Below are positions 51,662 to 63,969 of a stretch of DNA of 64,000 nt, piece by piece. The notes under the pieces were generated by a model, which saw nothing but the letters and a program-made list of their open reading frames with translations, did no database searches and had not been told where the DNA came from. The stretch spans positions 1-64,000 of the forward strand of contig JAWRYS010000711.1 in the NCBI GenBank assembly GCA_034769895.1, written 5' to 3'. A program made the position numbers and the translations under genes. The stretch comes from Magicicada septendecula. Lineage: Eukaryota > Arthropoda > Insecta > Hemiptera > Cicadidae. Position 1 is the stretch's first letter, and each line of letters opens with the position of its first letter.

Positions 51662-52618
51662 ATGGCTAACAAACCAGAGCAAAGATATGAAAGTAATAGT
51701 GCTGAAGAGGAGGAAATTGAAAGGAAACAGCCACCTAAGAAAATTGAACAAATAACTTGGAGAGATATTATGGATGCAATAAATGCTGGATTTGACCAAC
51801 AAAATGCTAATTCTAACCAGTTAAAGGCTCTAATAACCAGTAAATTTGACCAGCAAAATGCTAATCATAACATGTTAATGGCTAGATTTGACCAACAAAA
51901 TGATAATTTTAACCAGTTAAATGCTAAATTTGACCAATTCAGGACTGAGATTAAGGCTTTTTCTGAGCAACAAAATGCTTTCAGGTTTGAGATTACTAAT
52001 TATACTAACCAGTTAAAGGCTGAAAGGATACAGTCAATAGAACCAATAAAAGAAAATAACGATCAAAAAGGGGAACAAGTTAGTCCGAAAACAGAAGAGA
52101 GTAGTAAGGAAATAGAAAATAAAGAAGACAAAAGTGTATTATTATCTAAGAATAAATATAGCAGACACAAAGAGAATAATAAGTATGTGGAAAAGAAGAC
52201 GAAGAAAATAGGTAAAAGACGTCCCAAGAAACAGAAAAATGCACAGGAAGAATTAGATATGATTAGCAGTGGTTTAATTAATGTATTTAATCTCACAATC
52301 ATTAATTACAGGGAAATTACTGAATCAAAAAATCGTAGAAAAAACTTAACCAAATTAATATTTAAATTAAAAATACCAGATAAAGAAAAACTTAACAAAA
52401 GGTCAGTGACATCACCGATAAATAATATACCATTAACACATCTGTATAGTAAACCAGATGATAGAGTGATGGATCTAAACTTTGATACCATTACAAACTT
52501 TATAGAAGCAAACTTGCTATACAGGGTAACAGAGAGATATTTAACAAGAACAGAAATCATTATGGACACAATAATAATCCGTGCAACACGGACAACTTAT
52601 GTATTTGACAACGGATGA
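51662..52618 (+). CDS. Gag-position coiled-coil protein, 318-codon form, unit 14
   Basis: Asp type at residue 77, Thr at 278 and GTT for Val 140. The product is the same as in unit 8. Confidence 0.65.
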   Translation: MANKPEQRYESNSAEEEEIERKQPPKKIEQITWRDIMDAINAGFDQQNANSNQLKALITSKFDQQNANHNMLMARFDQQNDNFNQLNAKFDQFRTEIKAFSEQQNAFRFEITNYTNQLKAERIQSIEPIKENNDQKGEQVSPKTEESSKEIENKEDKSVLLSKNKYSRHKENNKYVEKKTKKIGKRRPKKQKNAQEELDMISSGLINVFNLTIINYREITESKNRRKNLTKLIFKLKIPDKEKLNKRSVTSPINNIPLTHLYSKPDDRVMDLNFDTITNFIEANLLYRVTERYLTRTEIIMDTIIIRATRTTYVFDNG

Positions 52619-52767
52619 ACTAAATATGAAAACTATGGAAAAAAGGGACTGATTTTCTGGGTATTGACCAAAGCAAACTAATTGAACAAAGATTAGATTA
52701 ATTATTAATACAGACGACATAATAGGAAAGTTATTAAAAAAAAAATTATTCTATGAATTAAGATGAA

Positions 52768-53612
52768 ATGGATCAACAGAACACCAAGTTAAAAGAAACC
52801 AATCAAAAACAAATAAATGTTGTGAATAATAAATTAGACCAGCAGGAGGCTGAAATAAAATTAATATTGCAAAGGCATAAGGAAATGGACCATCAGTTAC
52901 TGAATGAAGCAATGGAAGATAAACTTGGCAAGATAATAGGAGTGCAATACAAGTGAATTTAAATAAGAAGTTATACCCAATACCCTATAAAGTAAGAGAG
53001 CATATAAAAGAAGAAATCGACAAAGGATTAGTAAAAATATATAATTGAAATAAGTCAGCCAAAACACACGAGCCCGTTAGTAGTAATTCCCATATAAGGA
53101 TAAGTCCTTAATATTGTGTTTGGATGAGTATCAAATTAATCAGATGATAATTCCTGATAAGGCGTCCCCAAAGAATATAAGAGTAGTTTTAAAACGTTTT
53201 AATAACATCATTTTTTAATAATTGTAATGCTTTACCTGGATATTGGCAAATAGAATTGCATCCAGAAAGTATAGAATATGTGAATGGTATAAGTTATCAT
53301 TTCAAGAGAACGCCTTTTGGGCTGGTCAATAATGTGGCCATATTTATAGAATGATTTGACTGAGTATGGGGCAAGAAGATTTTAGAATTTACTACGGTGG
53401 ATGTCGATGAGTTAGCAATTGCATCAAACAGTTGGGAAGAACATTATAATAGAATTAAGAGGGTACTTACCAGATTGGGGAAAAATAGAATGACACTCAA
53501 GTTAAATAATTTCATAGCCAGTAGAATTAAATTGTGTGGATTTATAGTAATTAAATACCAAGATGGAAAGGTTAACGAGACATAAAATATTAATCAGATT
53601 CGCCCGTATAAA
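52768..53612 (+). mobile_element. Ty3/gypsy-type pol fossil, unit 15
   Basis: Same fossil RT segment. I saw no private change. Confidence 0.85.
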
Positions 53613-55429
53613 TAAAGTAATAATTAAAAGAAAAATAATTCTAAGATAAATCACACATGAAATTTATAACCAGGATTGGGAAGGTGAAATTAAAAAGAAA
53701 AGAAAACAATGTTGTATTCATGTTTTTTAGCCATGAAAGTAGGCACAATTGTTAAAACGTACTTATTATATTGATGTAAAACCAGTTGGTTTGACTAATG
53801 TTATTTTAATCCATAAATGAGTGTGTAAGATACGGTGATTTGTGATAGTGATGAACCATATTTGTTGTGTTAATAAAAAAAACAATTTATGTAAATAACT
53901 TTGTTATATACAATTAGTGAATTAATCAGATGTTTTCAATATTAATGTTAGACCATGGTTGTGATAAGAAATTAATTATTTCAAAATCTCATATCAAATT
54001 ATATCTGAGATTATGAAATAAGGGAAGGTATTATGTACTGCTGTTAAAATACACCACAGTACATAAGAATAAAATAATGATTTTAAAAGAAGAAAAGGTA
54101 TAAATTTAATAGTATGGTGAACATATGTTAGAATTGTAAACAAAAAAACTGAGTTGTTAGTCACGACCAACATAGAGGTGGATTCCAATATTACATAGAA
54201 CAGCATTAAGAAATATGTGTTGACAATTATTATATTAAATTTGAAATAAACATTAAAATAAAATGAAAGATTAATAGAATAGTAATCTAAAATATACTAA
54301 TTATAATGGATAATGTATAAAATCAAATAAATGTAATTAATAATAATTAATAAAATTATATATGTTTTTAAGAGTCATATGATGGAAAAATGTGACGAAT
54401 GTAGTTAGGTATCTAAATGGCAAATTGTAAATTGTTAGAATTGAATTGTATTCAAATGGAAGAAAATTTGTTTAGTCTAATTTTATATGTAATAAGATAC
54501 ACATCAAAAAGTTTAATTTTATATTTCAGAAGATACACATTAAAAGAGTCTAATTTTTATTTAAGAAGATACACATCAAAGAGTTTAATTTTGTATATAA
54601 TATAGGAAACATTAAAATAAGAGAGTTAACATTGATATTCAATATAATAGACATATAAGAGTATAAACCTGTAACATTGAAAGAATTTTAATTTTTATAC
54701 AACTTAATAAACATCAATATTTTCAAGAAGTTTGAGTATATCATTTATAGAACACCGATATAAAGGAGGAAGCCTGTCCTGGAATATAATTTGATAGTCA
54801 ACACAATAAAATTCGATATTTAAAAGAAGAATCAATTTAGTAATCCAAAAAGAAGATAGAATTCGACATTTAATCTAATAAAAAATACCAGAGAAGGAAT
54901 AAAACACGAAGCCTTTCATTATATTTAAGATGATAAACATAAGCAAGAATTGAACCCATTGCAGTTGTGAAGAGCTCAGATTCAAACTATTCACATTTAC
55001 ACGGTAGATATTATTACCTTATTATTTATTAAAAAATGTATGCACTAACGTTATTTGGTACGGATTAAAGAAAAGAATAAACCATTCACAGTATTAAATA
55101 ATATAAATCAAATTAGTAATGGTCAACCCTGAGATAGAGTTTTCTTTTTATGAGCAGATAGAAATACCATACAAATAATAAAATAACAGTACATTAAATG
55201 ACACAACCAACGTGGAACATATCTTAATTACAATACTTGTAAATAAATATCAGTAAATGGCACCCACACGTGAAAGCAAAGATTTTCTTTAAGCCAGCAC
55301 CAAATAACATAAATTAAATAATAGACAATAGTGCCAAACTGAATTAATTAAATTACAGTAAAATAATTTTGTTAAATTTGATTAGAATAAAAAATTTACT
55401 TGTAGTTAAATTAATTTAAATATTGTAAC

Positions 55430-56383
55430 ATGGCTAACAAACCAGAGCAAAGATATGAAAGTAATAGTGCTGAAGAGGAGGAAATTGAAAGGAAACAGCC
55501 ACCTAAGAAAATTGAACAAATAACTTGGAGAGATATTATGGATGCAATAAATGCTGGATTTGACCAACAAAATGCTAATTCTAACCAGTTAAAGGCTCTA
55601 ATAACCAGTAAATTTGACCAGCAAAATGCTAATCATAACATGTTAATGGCTAGATTTGAGCAACAAAATGATAATTTTAACCAGTTAAATGCTAAATTTG
55701 ACCAATTCAGGACTGAGATTAAGGCTTTTTCTGAGCAACAAAATGCTTTCAGGTTTGAGATTACTAATTATACTAACCAGTTAAAGGCTGAAAGGATACA
55801 GTCAATAGAACCAATAAAAGAAAATAACGATCAAAAAGGGGAACAAGTTAGTCCGAAAACAGAAGAGAGTAGTAAGGAAATAGAAAATAAAGAAGACAAA
55901 AGTGTATTATTATCTAAGAATAAATATAGCAGACACAAAGAGAATAATAAGTATGTGGAAAAGAAGACGAAGAAAATAGGTAAAAGACGTCCCAAGAAAC
56001 AGAAAAATGCACAGGAAGAATTAGATATGATTAGCAGTGGTTTAATTAATGTATTTAATCTCACAATCATTAATTACAGGGAAATTACTGAATCAAAAAA
56101 TCGTAGAAAAAACTTAACCAAATTAATATTTAAATTAAAAATACCAGATAAAGAAAAACTTAACAAAAGGTCAGTGACATCACCGATAAATAATATACCA
56201 TTAACACATCTGTATAGTAAACCAGATGATAGAGTGATGGATCTAAACTTTGATACCATTACAAACTTTATAGAAGCAAACTTGCTATACAGGGTAACAG
56301 AGAGATATTTAACAAGAACAGAAATCATTATGGACACAATAATAATCCGTGCAACACGGACAACTTATGTATTTGACAACTGA
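55430..56383 (+). CDS. Gag-position coiled-coil protein, 317-codon form, unit 15
   Basis: Same product as unit 13: Glu 77 and one residue shorter at the end. Confidence 0.65.
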   Translation: MANKPEQRYESNSAEEEEIERKQPPKKIEQITWRDIMDAINAGFDQQNANSNQLKALITSKFDQQNANHNMLMARFEQQNDNFNQLNAKFDQFRTEIKAFSEQQNAFRFEITNYTNQLKAERIQSIEPIKENNDQKGEQVSPKTEESSKEIENKEDKSVLLSKNKYSRHKENNKYVEKKTKKIGKRRPKKQKNAQEELDMISSGLINVFNLTIINYREITESKNRRKNLTKLIFKLKIPDKEKLNKRSVTSPINNIPLTHLYSKPDDRVMDLNFDTITNFIEANLLYRVTERYLTRTEIIMDTIIIRATRTTYVFDN

Positions 56384-56535
56384 TGAACTAAATATGAAAA
56401 CTATGGAAAAAAGGGACTGATTTTCTGGGTATTGACCAAAGCAAACTAATTGAACAAAGATTAGATTAATTATTAATACAGACGACATAATAGGAAAGTT
56501 ATTAAAAAAAAAATTATTCTATGAATTAAGATGAA

Positions 56536-57380
56536 ATGGATCAACAGAACACCAAGTTAAAAGAAACCAATCAAAAACAAATAAATGTTGTGAATAATAA
56601 ATTAGACCAGCAGGAGGCTGAAATAAAATTAATATTGCAAAGGCATAAGGAAATGGACCATCAGTTACTGAATGAAGCAATGGAAGATAAACTTGGCAAG
56701 ATAATAGGAGTGCAATACAAGTGAATTTAAATAAGAAGTTATACCCAATACCCTATAAAGTAAGAGAGCATATAAAAGAAGAAATCGACAAAGGATTAGT
56801 AAAAATATATAATTGAAATAAGTCAGCCAAAACACACGAGCCCGTTAGTAGTAATTCCCATATAAGGATAAGTCCTTAATATTGTGTTGGGATGAGTATC
56901 AAATTAATCAGATGATAATTCCTGATAAGGCGTCCCCAAAGAATATAAGAGTAGTTTTAAAACGTTTTAATAACATCATTTTTTAATAATTGTAATGCTT
57001 TACCTGGATATTGGCAAATAGAATTGCATCCAGAAAGTATAGAATATGTGAATGGTATAAGTTATCATTTCAAGAGAACGCCTTTTGGGCTGGTCAATAA
57101 TGTAGCCATATTTATAGAATGATTTGACTGAGTATGGGGCAAGAAGATTTTAGAATTTACTACGGTGGATGTCGATGAGTTAGCAATTGCATCAAACAGT
57201 TGGGAAGAACATTATAATAGAATTAAGAGGGTACTTACCAGATTGGGGAAAAATAGAATGACACTCAAGTTAAATAATTTCATAGCCAGTAGAATTAAAT
57301 TGTGTGGATTTATAGTAATTAAATACCAAGATGGAAAGGTTAACGAGACATAAAATATTAATCAGATTCGCCCGTATAAA
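56536..57380 (+). mobile_element. Ty3/gypsy-type pol fossil, unit 16
   Basis: Same fossil RT segment. Shares GTTGGG near 56886 with unit 12. Confidence 0.85.
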
Positions 57381-59197
57381 TAAAGTAATAATTAAAAGAA
57401 AAATAATTCTAAGATAAATCACACATGAAATTTATAACCAGGATTGGGAAGGTGAAATTAAAAAGAAAAGAAAACAATGTTGTATTCATGTTTTTTAGCC
57501 ATGAAAGTAGGCACAATTGTTAAAACGTACTTATTATATTGATGTAAAACCAGTTGGTTTGACTAATGTTATTTTAATCCATAAATGAGTGTGTAAGATA
57601 CGGTGATTTGTGATAGTGATGAACCATATTTGTTGTGTTAATAAAAAAAACAATTTATGTAAATAACTTTGTTATATACAATTAGTGAATTAATCAGATG
57701 TTTTCAATATTAATGTTAGACCATGGTTGTGATAAGAAATTAATTATTTCAAAATCTCATATCAAATTATATCTGAGATTATGAAATAAGGGAAGGTATT
57801 ATGTACTGCTGTTAAAATACACCACAGTACATAAGAATAAAATAATGATTTTAAAAGAAGAAAAGGTATAAATTTAATAGTATGGTGAACATATGTTAGA
57901 ATTGTAAACAAAAAAACTGAGTTGTTAGTCACGACCAACATAGAGGTGGATTCCAATATTACATAGAACAGCATTAAGAAATATGTGTTGACAATTATTA
58001 TATTAAATTTGAAATAAACATTAAAATAAAATGAAAGATTAATAGAATAGTAATCTAAAATATACTAATTATAATGGATAATGTATAAAATCAAATAAAT
58101 GTAATTAATAATAATTAATAAAATTATATATGTTTTTAAGAGTCATATGATGGAAAAATGTGACGAATGTAGTTAGGTATCTAAATGGAAAATTGTAAAT
58201 TGTTAGAATTGAATTGTATTCAAATGGAAGAAAATTTGTTTAGTCTAATTTTATATGTAATAAGATACACATCAAAAAGTTTAATTTTATATTTCAGAAG
58301 ATACACATTAAAAGAGTCTAATTTTTATTTAAGAAGATACACATCAAAGAGTTTAATTTTGTATATAATATAGGAAACATTAAAATAAGAGAGTTAACAT
58401 TGATATTCAATCTAATAGACATATAAGAGTATAAACCTGTAACATTGAAAGAATTTTAATTTTTATACAACTTAATAAACATCAATATTTTCAAGAAGTT
58501 TGAGTATATCATTTATAGAACACCGATATAAAGGAGGAAGCCTGTCCTGGAATATAATTTGATAGTCAACACAATAAAATTCGATATTTAAAAGAAGAAT
58601 CAATTTAGTAATCCAAAAAGAAGATAGAATTCGACATTTAATCTAATAAAAAATACCAGAGAAGGAATAAAACACGAAGCCTTTCATTATATTTAAGATG
58701 ATAAACATAAGCAAGAATTGAACCCATTGCAGTTGTGAAGAGCTCAGATTCAAACTATTCACATTTACACGGTAGATATTATTACCTTATTATTTATTAA
58801 AAAATTTATGCACTAACGTTATTTGGTACGGATTAAAGAAAAGAATAAACCATTCACAGTATTAAATAATATAAATCAAATTAGTAATGGTCAACCCTGA
58901 GATAGAGTTTTCTTTTTATGAGCAGATAGAAATACCATACAAATAATAAAATAACAGTACATTAAATGACACAACCAACGTGGAACATATCTTAATTACA
59001 ATACTTGTAAATAAATATCAGTAAATGGCACCCACACGTGAAAGCAAAGATTTTCTTTAAGCCAGCACCAAATAACATAAATTAAATAATAGACAATAGT
59101 GCCAAACTGAATTAATTAAATTACAGTAAAATAATTTTGTTAAATTTGATTAGAATAAAAAATTTACTTGTAGTTAAATTAATTTAAATATTGTAAC

Positions 59198-60155
59198 ATG
59201 GCTAACAAACCAGAGCAAAGATATGAAAGTAATAGTGCTGAAGAGGAGGAAATTGAAAGGAAACAGCCACCTAAGAAAATTGAACAAATAACTTGGAGAG
59301 ATATTATGGATGCAATAAACGCTGCATTTTAACCAACAAAATGCTAATTCTAACCAGTTAAAGGCTCTAATAACCAGTAAATTTGACCAGCAAAATGCTA
59401 ATCATAACATGTTAATGGCTAGATTTGAGCAACAAAATGATAATTTTAACCAGTTAAATGCTAAATTTGACCAATTCAGGACTGAGATTAAGGCTTTTTC
59501 TGAGCAACAAAATGCTTTCAGGTTTGAGATTACTAATTATACTAACCAGTTAAAGGCTGAAAGGATACAGTCAATAGAACCAATAAAAGAAAATAGCGAT
59601 CAAAAAGGGGAACAAGTAAGTCCGAAAACAGAAGAGAGTAGTAAGGAAATAGAAAATAAAGAAGACAAAAGTGTATTATTATCTAAGAATAAATATAGCA
59701 GAAACAAAGAGAATAATAAGTATGTGGAAAAGAAGACGAAGAAAATAGGTAAAAGACGTCCCAAGAAACAGAAAAATGCACAGGAAGAATTAGATATGAT
59801 TAGCAGTGGTTTAATTAATGTATTTAATCTCACAATCATTAATTACAGGGAAATTACTGAATCAAAAAATCGTAGAAAAAACTTAACCAAATTAATATTT
59901 AAATTAAAAATACCAGATAAAGAAAAACTTAACAAAAGGTCAGTGACATCACCGATAAATAATATACCATTAACACATCTGTATAGTAAACCAGATGATA
60001 GAGTGATGGATCTAAACTTTGATACCATTACAAACTTTATAGAAGCAAACTTGCTATACAGGGTAACAGAGAGATATTTAACAAGAACAGAAATCATTAT
60101 GGACACAATAATAATCCGTGCAACAAGGACAACTTATGTATTTGACAACGGATGA
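59198..60155 (+). pseudogene. Gag-position region, N-terminally broken copy, unit 16
   Basis: Homologous to unit 6. The longest open part is 248 codons at 59409-60155, with the same residue states as unit 11. Confidence 0.6.
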
Positions 60156-60304
60156 ACTAAATATGAAAACTATGGAAAAAAGGGACTGATTTTCTGGGTA
60201 TTGACCAAAGCAAACTAATTGAACAAAGATTAGATTAATTATTAATACAGACGACATAATAGGAAAGTTATTAAAAAAAAAATTATTCTATGAATTAAGA
60301 TGAA

Positions 60305-61149
60305 ATGGATCAACAGAACACCAAGTTAAAAGAAACCAATCAAAAACAAATAAATGTTGTGAATAATAAATTAGACCAGCAGGAGGCTGAAATAAAATTA
60401 ATATTGCAAAGGCATAAGGAAATGGACCATCAGTTACTGAATGAAGCAATGGAAGATAAACTTGGCAAGATAATAGGAGTGCAATACAAGTGAATTTAAA
60501 TAAGAAGTTATACCCAATACCCTATAAAGTAAGAGAGCATATAAAAGAAGAAATCGACAAAGGATTAGTAAAAATATATAATTGAAATAAGTCAGCCAAA
60601 ACACACGAGCCCGTTAGTAGTAATTCCCATATAAGGATAAGTCCTTAATATTGTGTTTGGATGAGTATCAAATTAATCAGATGATAATTCCTGATAAGGC
60701 GTCCCCAAAGAATATAAGAGTAGTTTTAAAACGTTTTAATAACATCATTTTTTAATAATTGTAATGCTTTACCTGGATATTGGCAAATAGAATTGCATCC
60801 AGAAAGTATAGAATATGTGAATGGTATAAGTTATCATTTCAAGAGAACGCCTTTTGGGCTGGTCAATAATGTGGCCATATTTATAGAATGATTTGACTGA
60901 GTATGGGGCAAGAAGATTTTAGAATTTACTACGGTGGATGTCGATGAGTTAGCAATTGCATCAAACAGTTGGGAAGAACATTATAATAGAATTAAGAGGG
61001 TACTTACCAGATTGGGGAAAAATAGAATGACACTCAAGTTAAATAATTTCATAGCCAGTAGAATTAAATTGTGTGGATTTATAGTAATTAAATACCAAGA
61101 TGGAAAGGTTAACGAGACATAAAATATTAATCAGATTCGCCCATATAAA
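60305..61149 (+). mobile_element. Ty3/gypsy-type pol fossil, unit 17
   Basis: Same fossil RT segment. Ends with CCATATAAAT as in unit 12. Confidence 0.85.
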
Positions 61150-62968
61150 TAAAGTAATAATTAAAAGAAAAATAATTCTAAGATAAATCACACATGAAAT
61201 TTATAACCAGGATTGGGAAGGTGAAATTAAAAAGAAAAGAAAACAATGTTGTATTCATGTTTTTTAGCCATGAAAGTAGGCACAATTGTTAAAACGTACT
61301 TATTATATTGATGTAAAACCAGTTGGTTTGACTAATGTTATTTTAATCCATAAATGAGTGTGTAAGATACGGTGATTTGTGATAGTGATGAACCATATTT
61401 GTTGTGTTAATAAAAAAAAACAATTTATGTAAAGAACTTTGTTATATACAATTAGTGAATTAATCAGATGTTTTCAATATTAATGTTAGACCATGGTTGT
61501 GATAAGAAATTAATTATTTCAAAATCTCATATCAAATTATATCTGAGATTATGAAATAAGGGAAGGTATTATGTACTGCTGTTAAAATACACCACAGTAC
61601 ATAAGAATAAAATAATGATTTTAAAAGAAGAAAAGGTATAAATTTAATAGTATGGTGAACATATGTTAGAATTGTAAACAAAAAAAACTGAGTTGTTAGT
61701 CGCGACCAACATAGAGGTGGATTCCAATATTACATAGAACAGCATTAAGAAATATGTGTTGACAATTATTATATTAAATTTGAAATAAACATTAAAATAA
61801 AATGAAAGATTAATAGAATAGTAATCTAAAATATACTAATTATAATGGATAATGTATAAAATCAAATAAATGTAATTAATAATAATTAATAAAATTATAT
61901 ATGTTTTTAAGAGTCATATGATGGAAAAATGTGACGAATGTAGTTAGGTATCTAAATGGCAAATTGTAAATTGTTAGAATTGAATTGTATTCAAATGAAA
62001 GAAAATTTGTTTAGTCTAATTTTATATGTAATAAGATACACATCAAAAAGTTTAATTTTATATTTCAGAAGATACACATTAAAAGAGTCTAATTTTTATT
62101 TAAGAAGATACACATCAAAGAGTTTAATTTTGTATTTAATATAGGAAACATTAAAAGAAGAGAGTTAACATTGATATTCAATCTAATAAACATATAAGAG
62201 TATAAACCTGTAACATTGAAAGAATTTTAATTTTTATACAACTTAATAAACATCAATATTTTCAAGAAGTTTGAGTATATCATTTATAGAACACCGATAT
62301 AAAGGAGGAAGCCTGTCCTGGAATATAATTTGATAGTCAACACAATAAAATTCGATATTTAAAAGAAGAATCAATTTAGTAATCCAAGAAGAAGATAGAA
62401 TTCGACATTTAATCTAATAAAAAATACCAGAGAAGGAATAAAACACGAAGCCTTTCATTATATTTAAGATGATAAACATAAGCAAGAATTGAACCCATTG
62501 CAGTTGTGAAGAGCTCAGATTCAAACTATTGACATTTACACGGTAGATATTATTACCTTATTATTTATTAAAAAATTTATGCACTAACGTTATTTGGTAC
62601 GGATTAAAGAAAAGAATAAACCATTCACAGTATTAAATAATATAAATCAAATTAGTAATGGTCAACCCTGAGATAGAGTTTTCTTTTTATGAGCAGATAG
62701 AAATACCATACAAATAATAAAATAACAGTACATTAAATGACACAACCAACGTGGAACATATCTTAATTACAATACTTGTAAATAAATATCAGTAAATGGC
62801 ACCCACACGTGAAAGCAAAGATTTTCTTTAAGCCAGCACCAAATAACATAAATTAAATAATAGACAATAGTGCCAAACTGAATTAATTAAATTACAGTAA
62901 AATAATTTTGTTAAATTTGATTAGAATAAAAAATTTACTTGTAGTTAAATTAATTTAAATATTGTAAC

Positions 62969-63925
62969 ATGGCTAACAAACCAGAGCAAAGATATGAAAG
63001 TAATAGTGCTGAAGAGGAGGAAATTGAAAGGAAACAGCCACCTAAGAAAATTGAACAAATAACTTGGAGAGATATTATGGATGCAATAAACGCTGGATTT
63101 GACCAACAAAATGCTAATTCTAACCAGTTAAAGGCTCTAATAACCAGTAAATTTGACCAGCAAAATGCTAATCATAACATGTTAATGGCTAGATTTGAGC
63201 AACAAAATGATAATTTTAACCAGTTAAATGCTAAATTTGACCAATTCAGGACTGAGATTAAGGCTTTTTCTGAGCAACAAAATGCTTTCAGGTTTGAGAT
63301 TACTAATTATACTAACCAGTTAAAGGCTGAAAGGATACAGTCAATAGAACCAATAAAAGAAAATAACGATCAAAAAGGGGAACAAGTAAGTCCGAAAACA
63401 GAAGAGAGTAGTAAGGAAATAGAAAATAAAGAAGACAAAAGTGTATTATTATCTAAGAATAAATATAGCAGAAACAAAGAGAATAATAAGTATGTGGAAA
63501 AGAAGACGAAGAAAATAGGTAAAAGACGTCCCAAGAAACAGAAAAATGCACAGGAAGAATTAGATATGATTAGCAGTGGTTTAATTAATGTATTTAATCT
63601 CACAATCATTAATTACAGGGAAATTACTGAATCAAAAAATCGTAGAAAAAACTTAACCAAATTAATATTTAAATTAAAAATACCAGATAAAGAAAAACTT
63701 AACAAAAGGTCAGTGACATCACCGATAAATAATATACCATTAACACATCTGTATAGTAAACCAGATGATAGAGTGATGGATCTAAACTTTGATACCATTA
63801 CAAACTTTATAGAAGCAAACTTGCTATACAGGGTAACAGAGAGATATTTAACAAGAACAGAAATCATTATGGACACAATAATAATCCGTGCAACAAGGAC
63901 AACTTATGTATTTGACAACGGATGA
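62969..63925 (+). CDS. Gag-position coiled-coil protein, 318-codon form, unit 17
   Basis: Glu 77, Asn 169 and Thr 278. The Arg 310 codon is AGG, a silent state shared with units 11 and 16. It has Asn 133 where units 11 and 16 have Ser. Confidence 0.65.
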   Translation: MANKPEQRYESNSAEEEEIERKQPPKKIEQITWRDIMDAINAGFDQQNANSNQLKALITSKFDQQNANHNMLMARFEQQNDNFNQLNAKFDQFRTEIKAFSEQQNAFRFEITNYTNQLKAERIQSIEPIKENNDQKGEQVSPKTEESSKEIENKEDKSVLLSKNKYSRNKENNKYVEKKTKKIGKRRPKKQKNAQEELDMISSGLINVFNLTIINYREITESKNRRKNLTKLIFKLKIPDKEKLNKRSVTSPINNIPLTHLYSKPDDRVMDLNFDTITNFIEANLLYRVTERYLTRTEIIMDTIIIRATRTTYVFDNG

Positions 63926-63969
63926 ACTAAATATGAAAACTATGGAAAAAAGGGACTGATTTTCTGGGT

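Larger units (their letters stand above)
48898..52662 (+). repeat. Array unit 14 (3,765 bases)
   Basis: Asp type at gag codon 77 with T at offset 1936, like unit 12. Contains a complete 318-codon gag-position frame. Confidence 0.95.
52663..56430 (+). repeat. Array unit 15 (3,768 bases)
   Basis: Glu type at gag codon 77 with A at offset 1936, like unit 13, but G at offset 2377. Last unit of the alternating stretch. Confidence 0.95.
56431..60199 (+). repeat. Array unit 16 (3,769 bases)
   Basis: Glu type at gag codon 77, which breaks the alternation. Its gag part matches unit 11, while its pol-proximal part shares a base state (GTTGGG near 56886) with unit 12. It is therefore a mosaic. Confidence 0.95.
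60200..63969 (+). repeat. Array unit 17 (3,770 bases)
   Basis: Glu type at gag codon 77 with Asn at codon 169. Shares CCATATAAAT near 61141 with unit 12 and GACATTT near 62530 with unit 9. Has a complete 318-codon gag-position frame. Confidence 0.95.
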
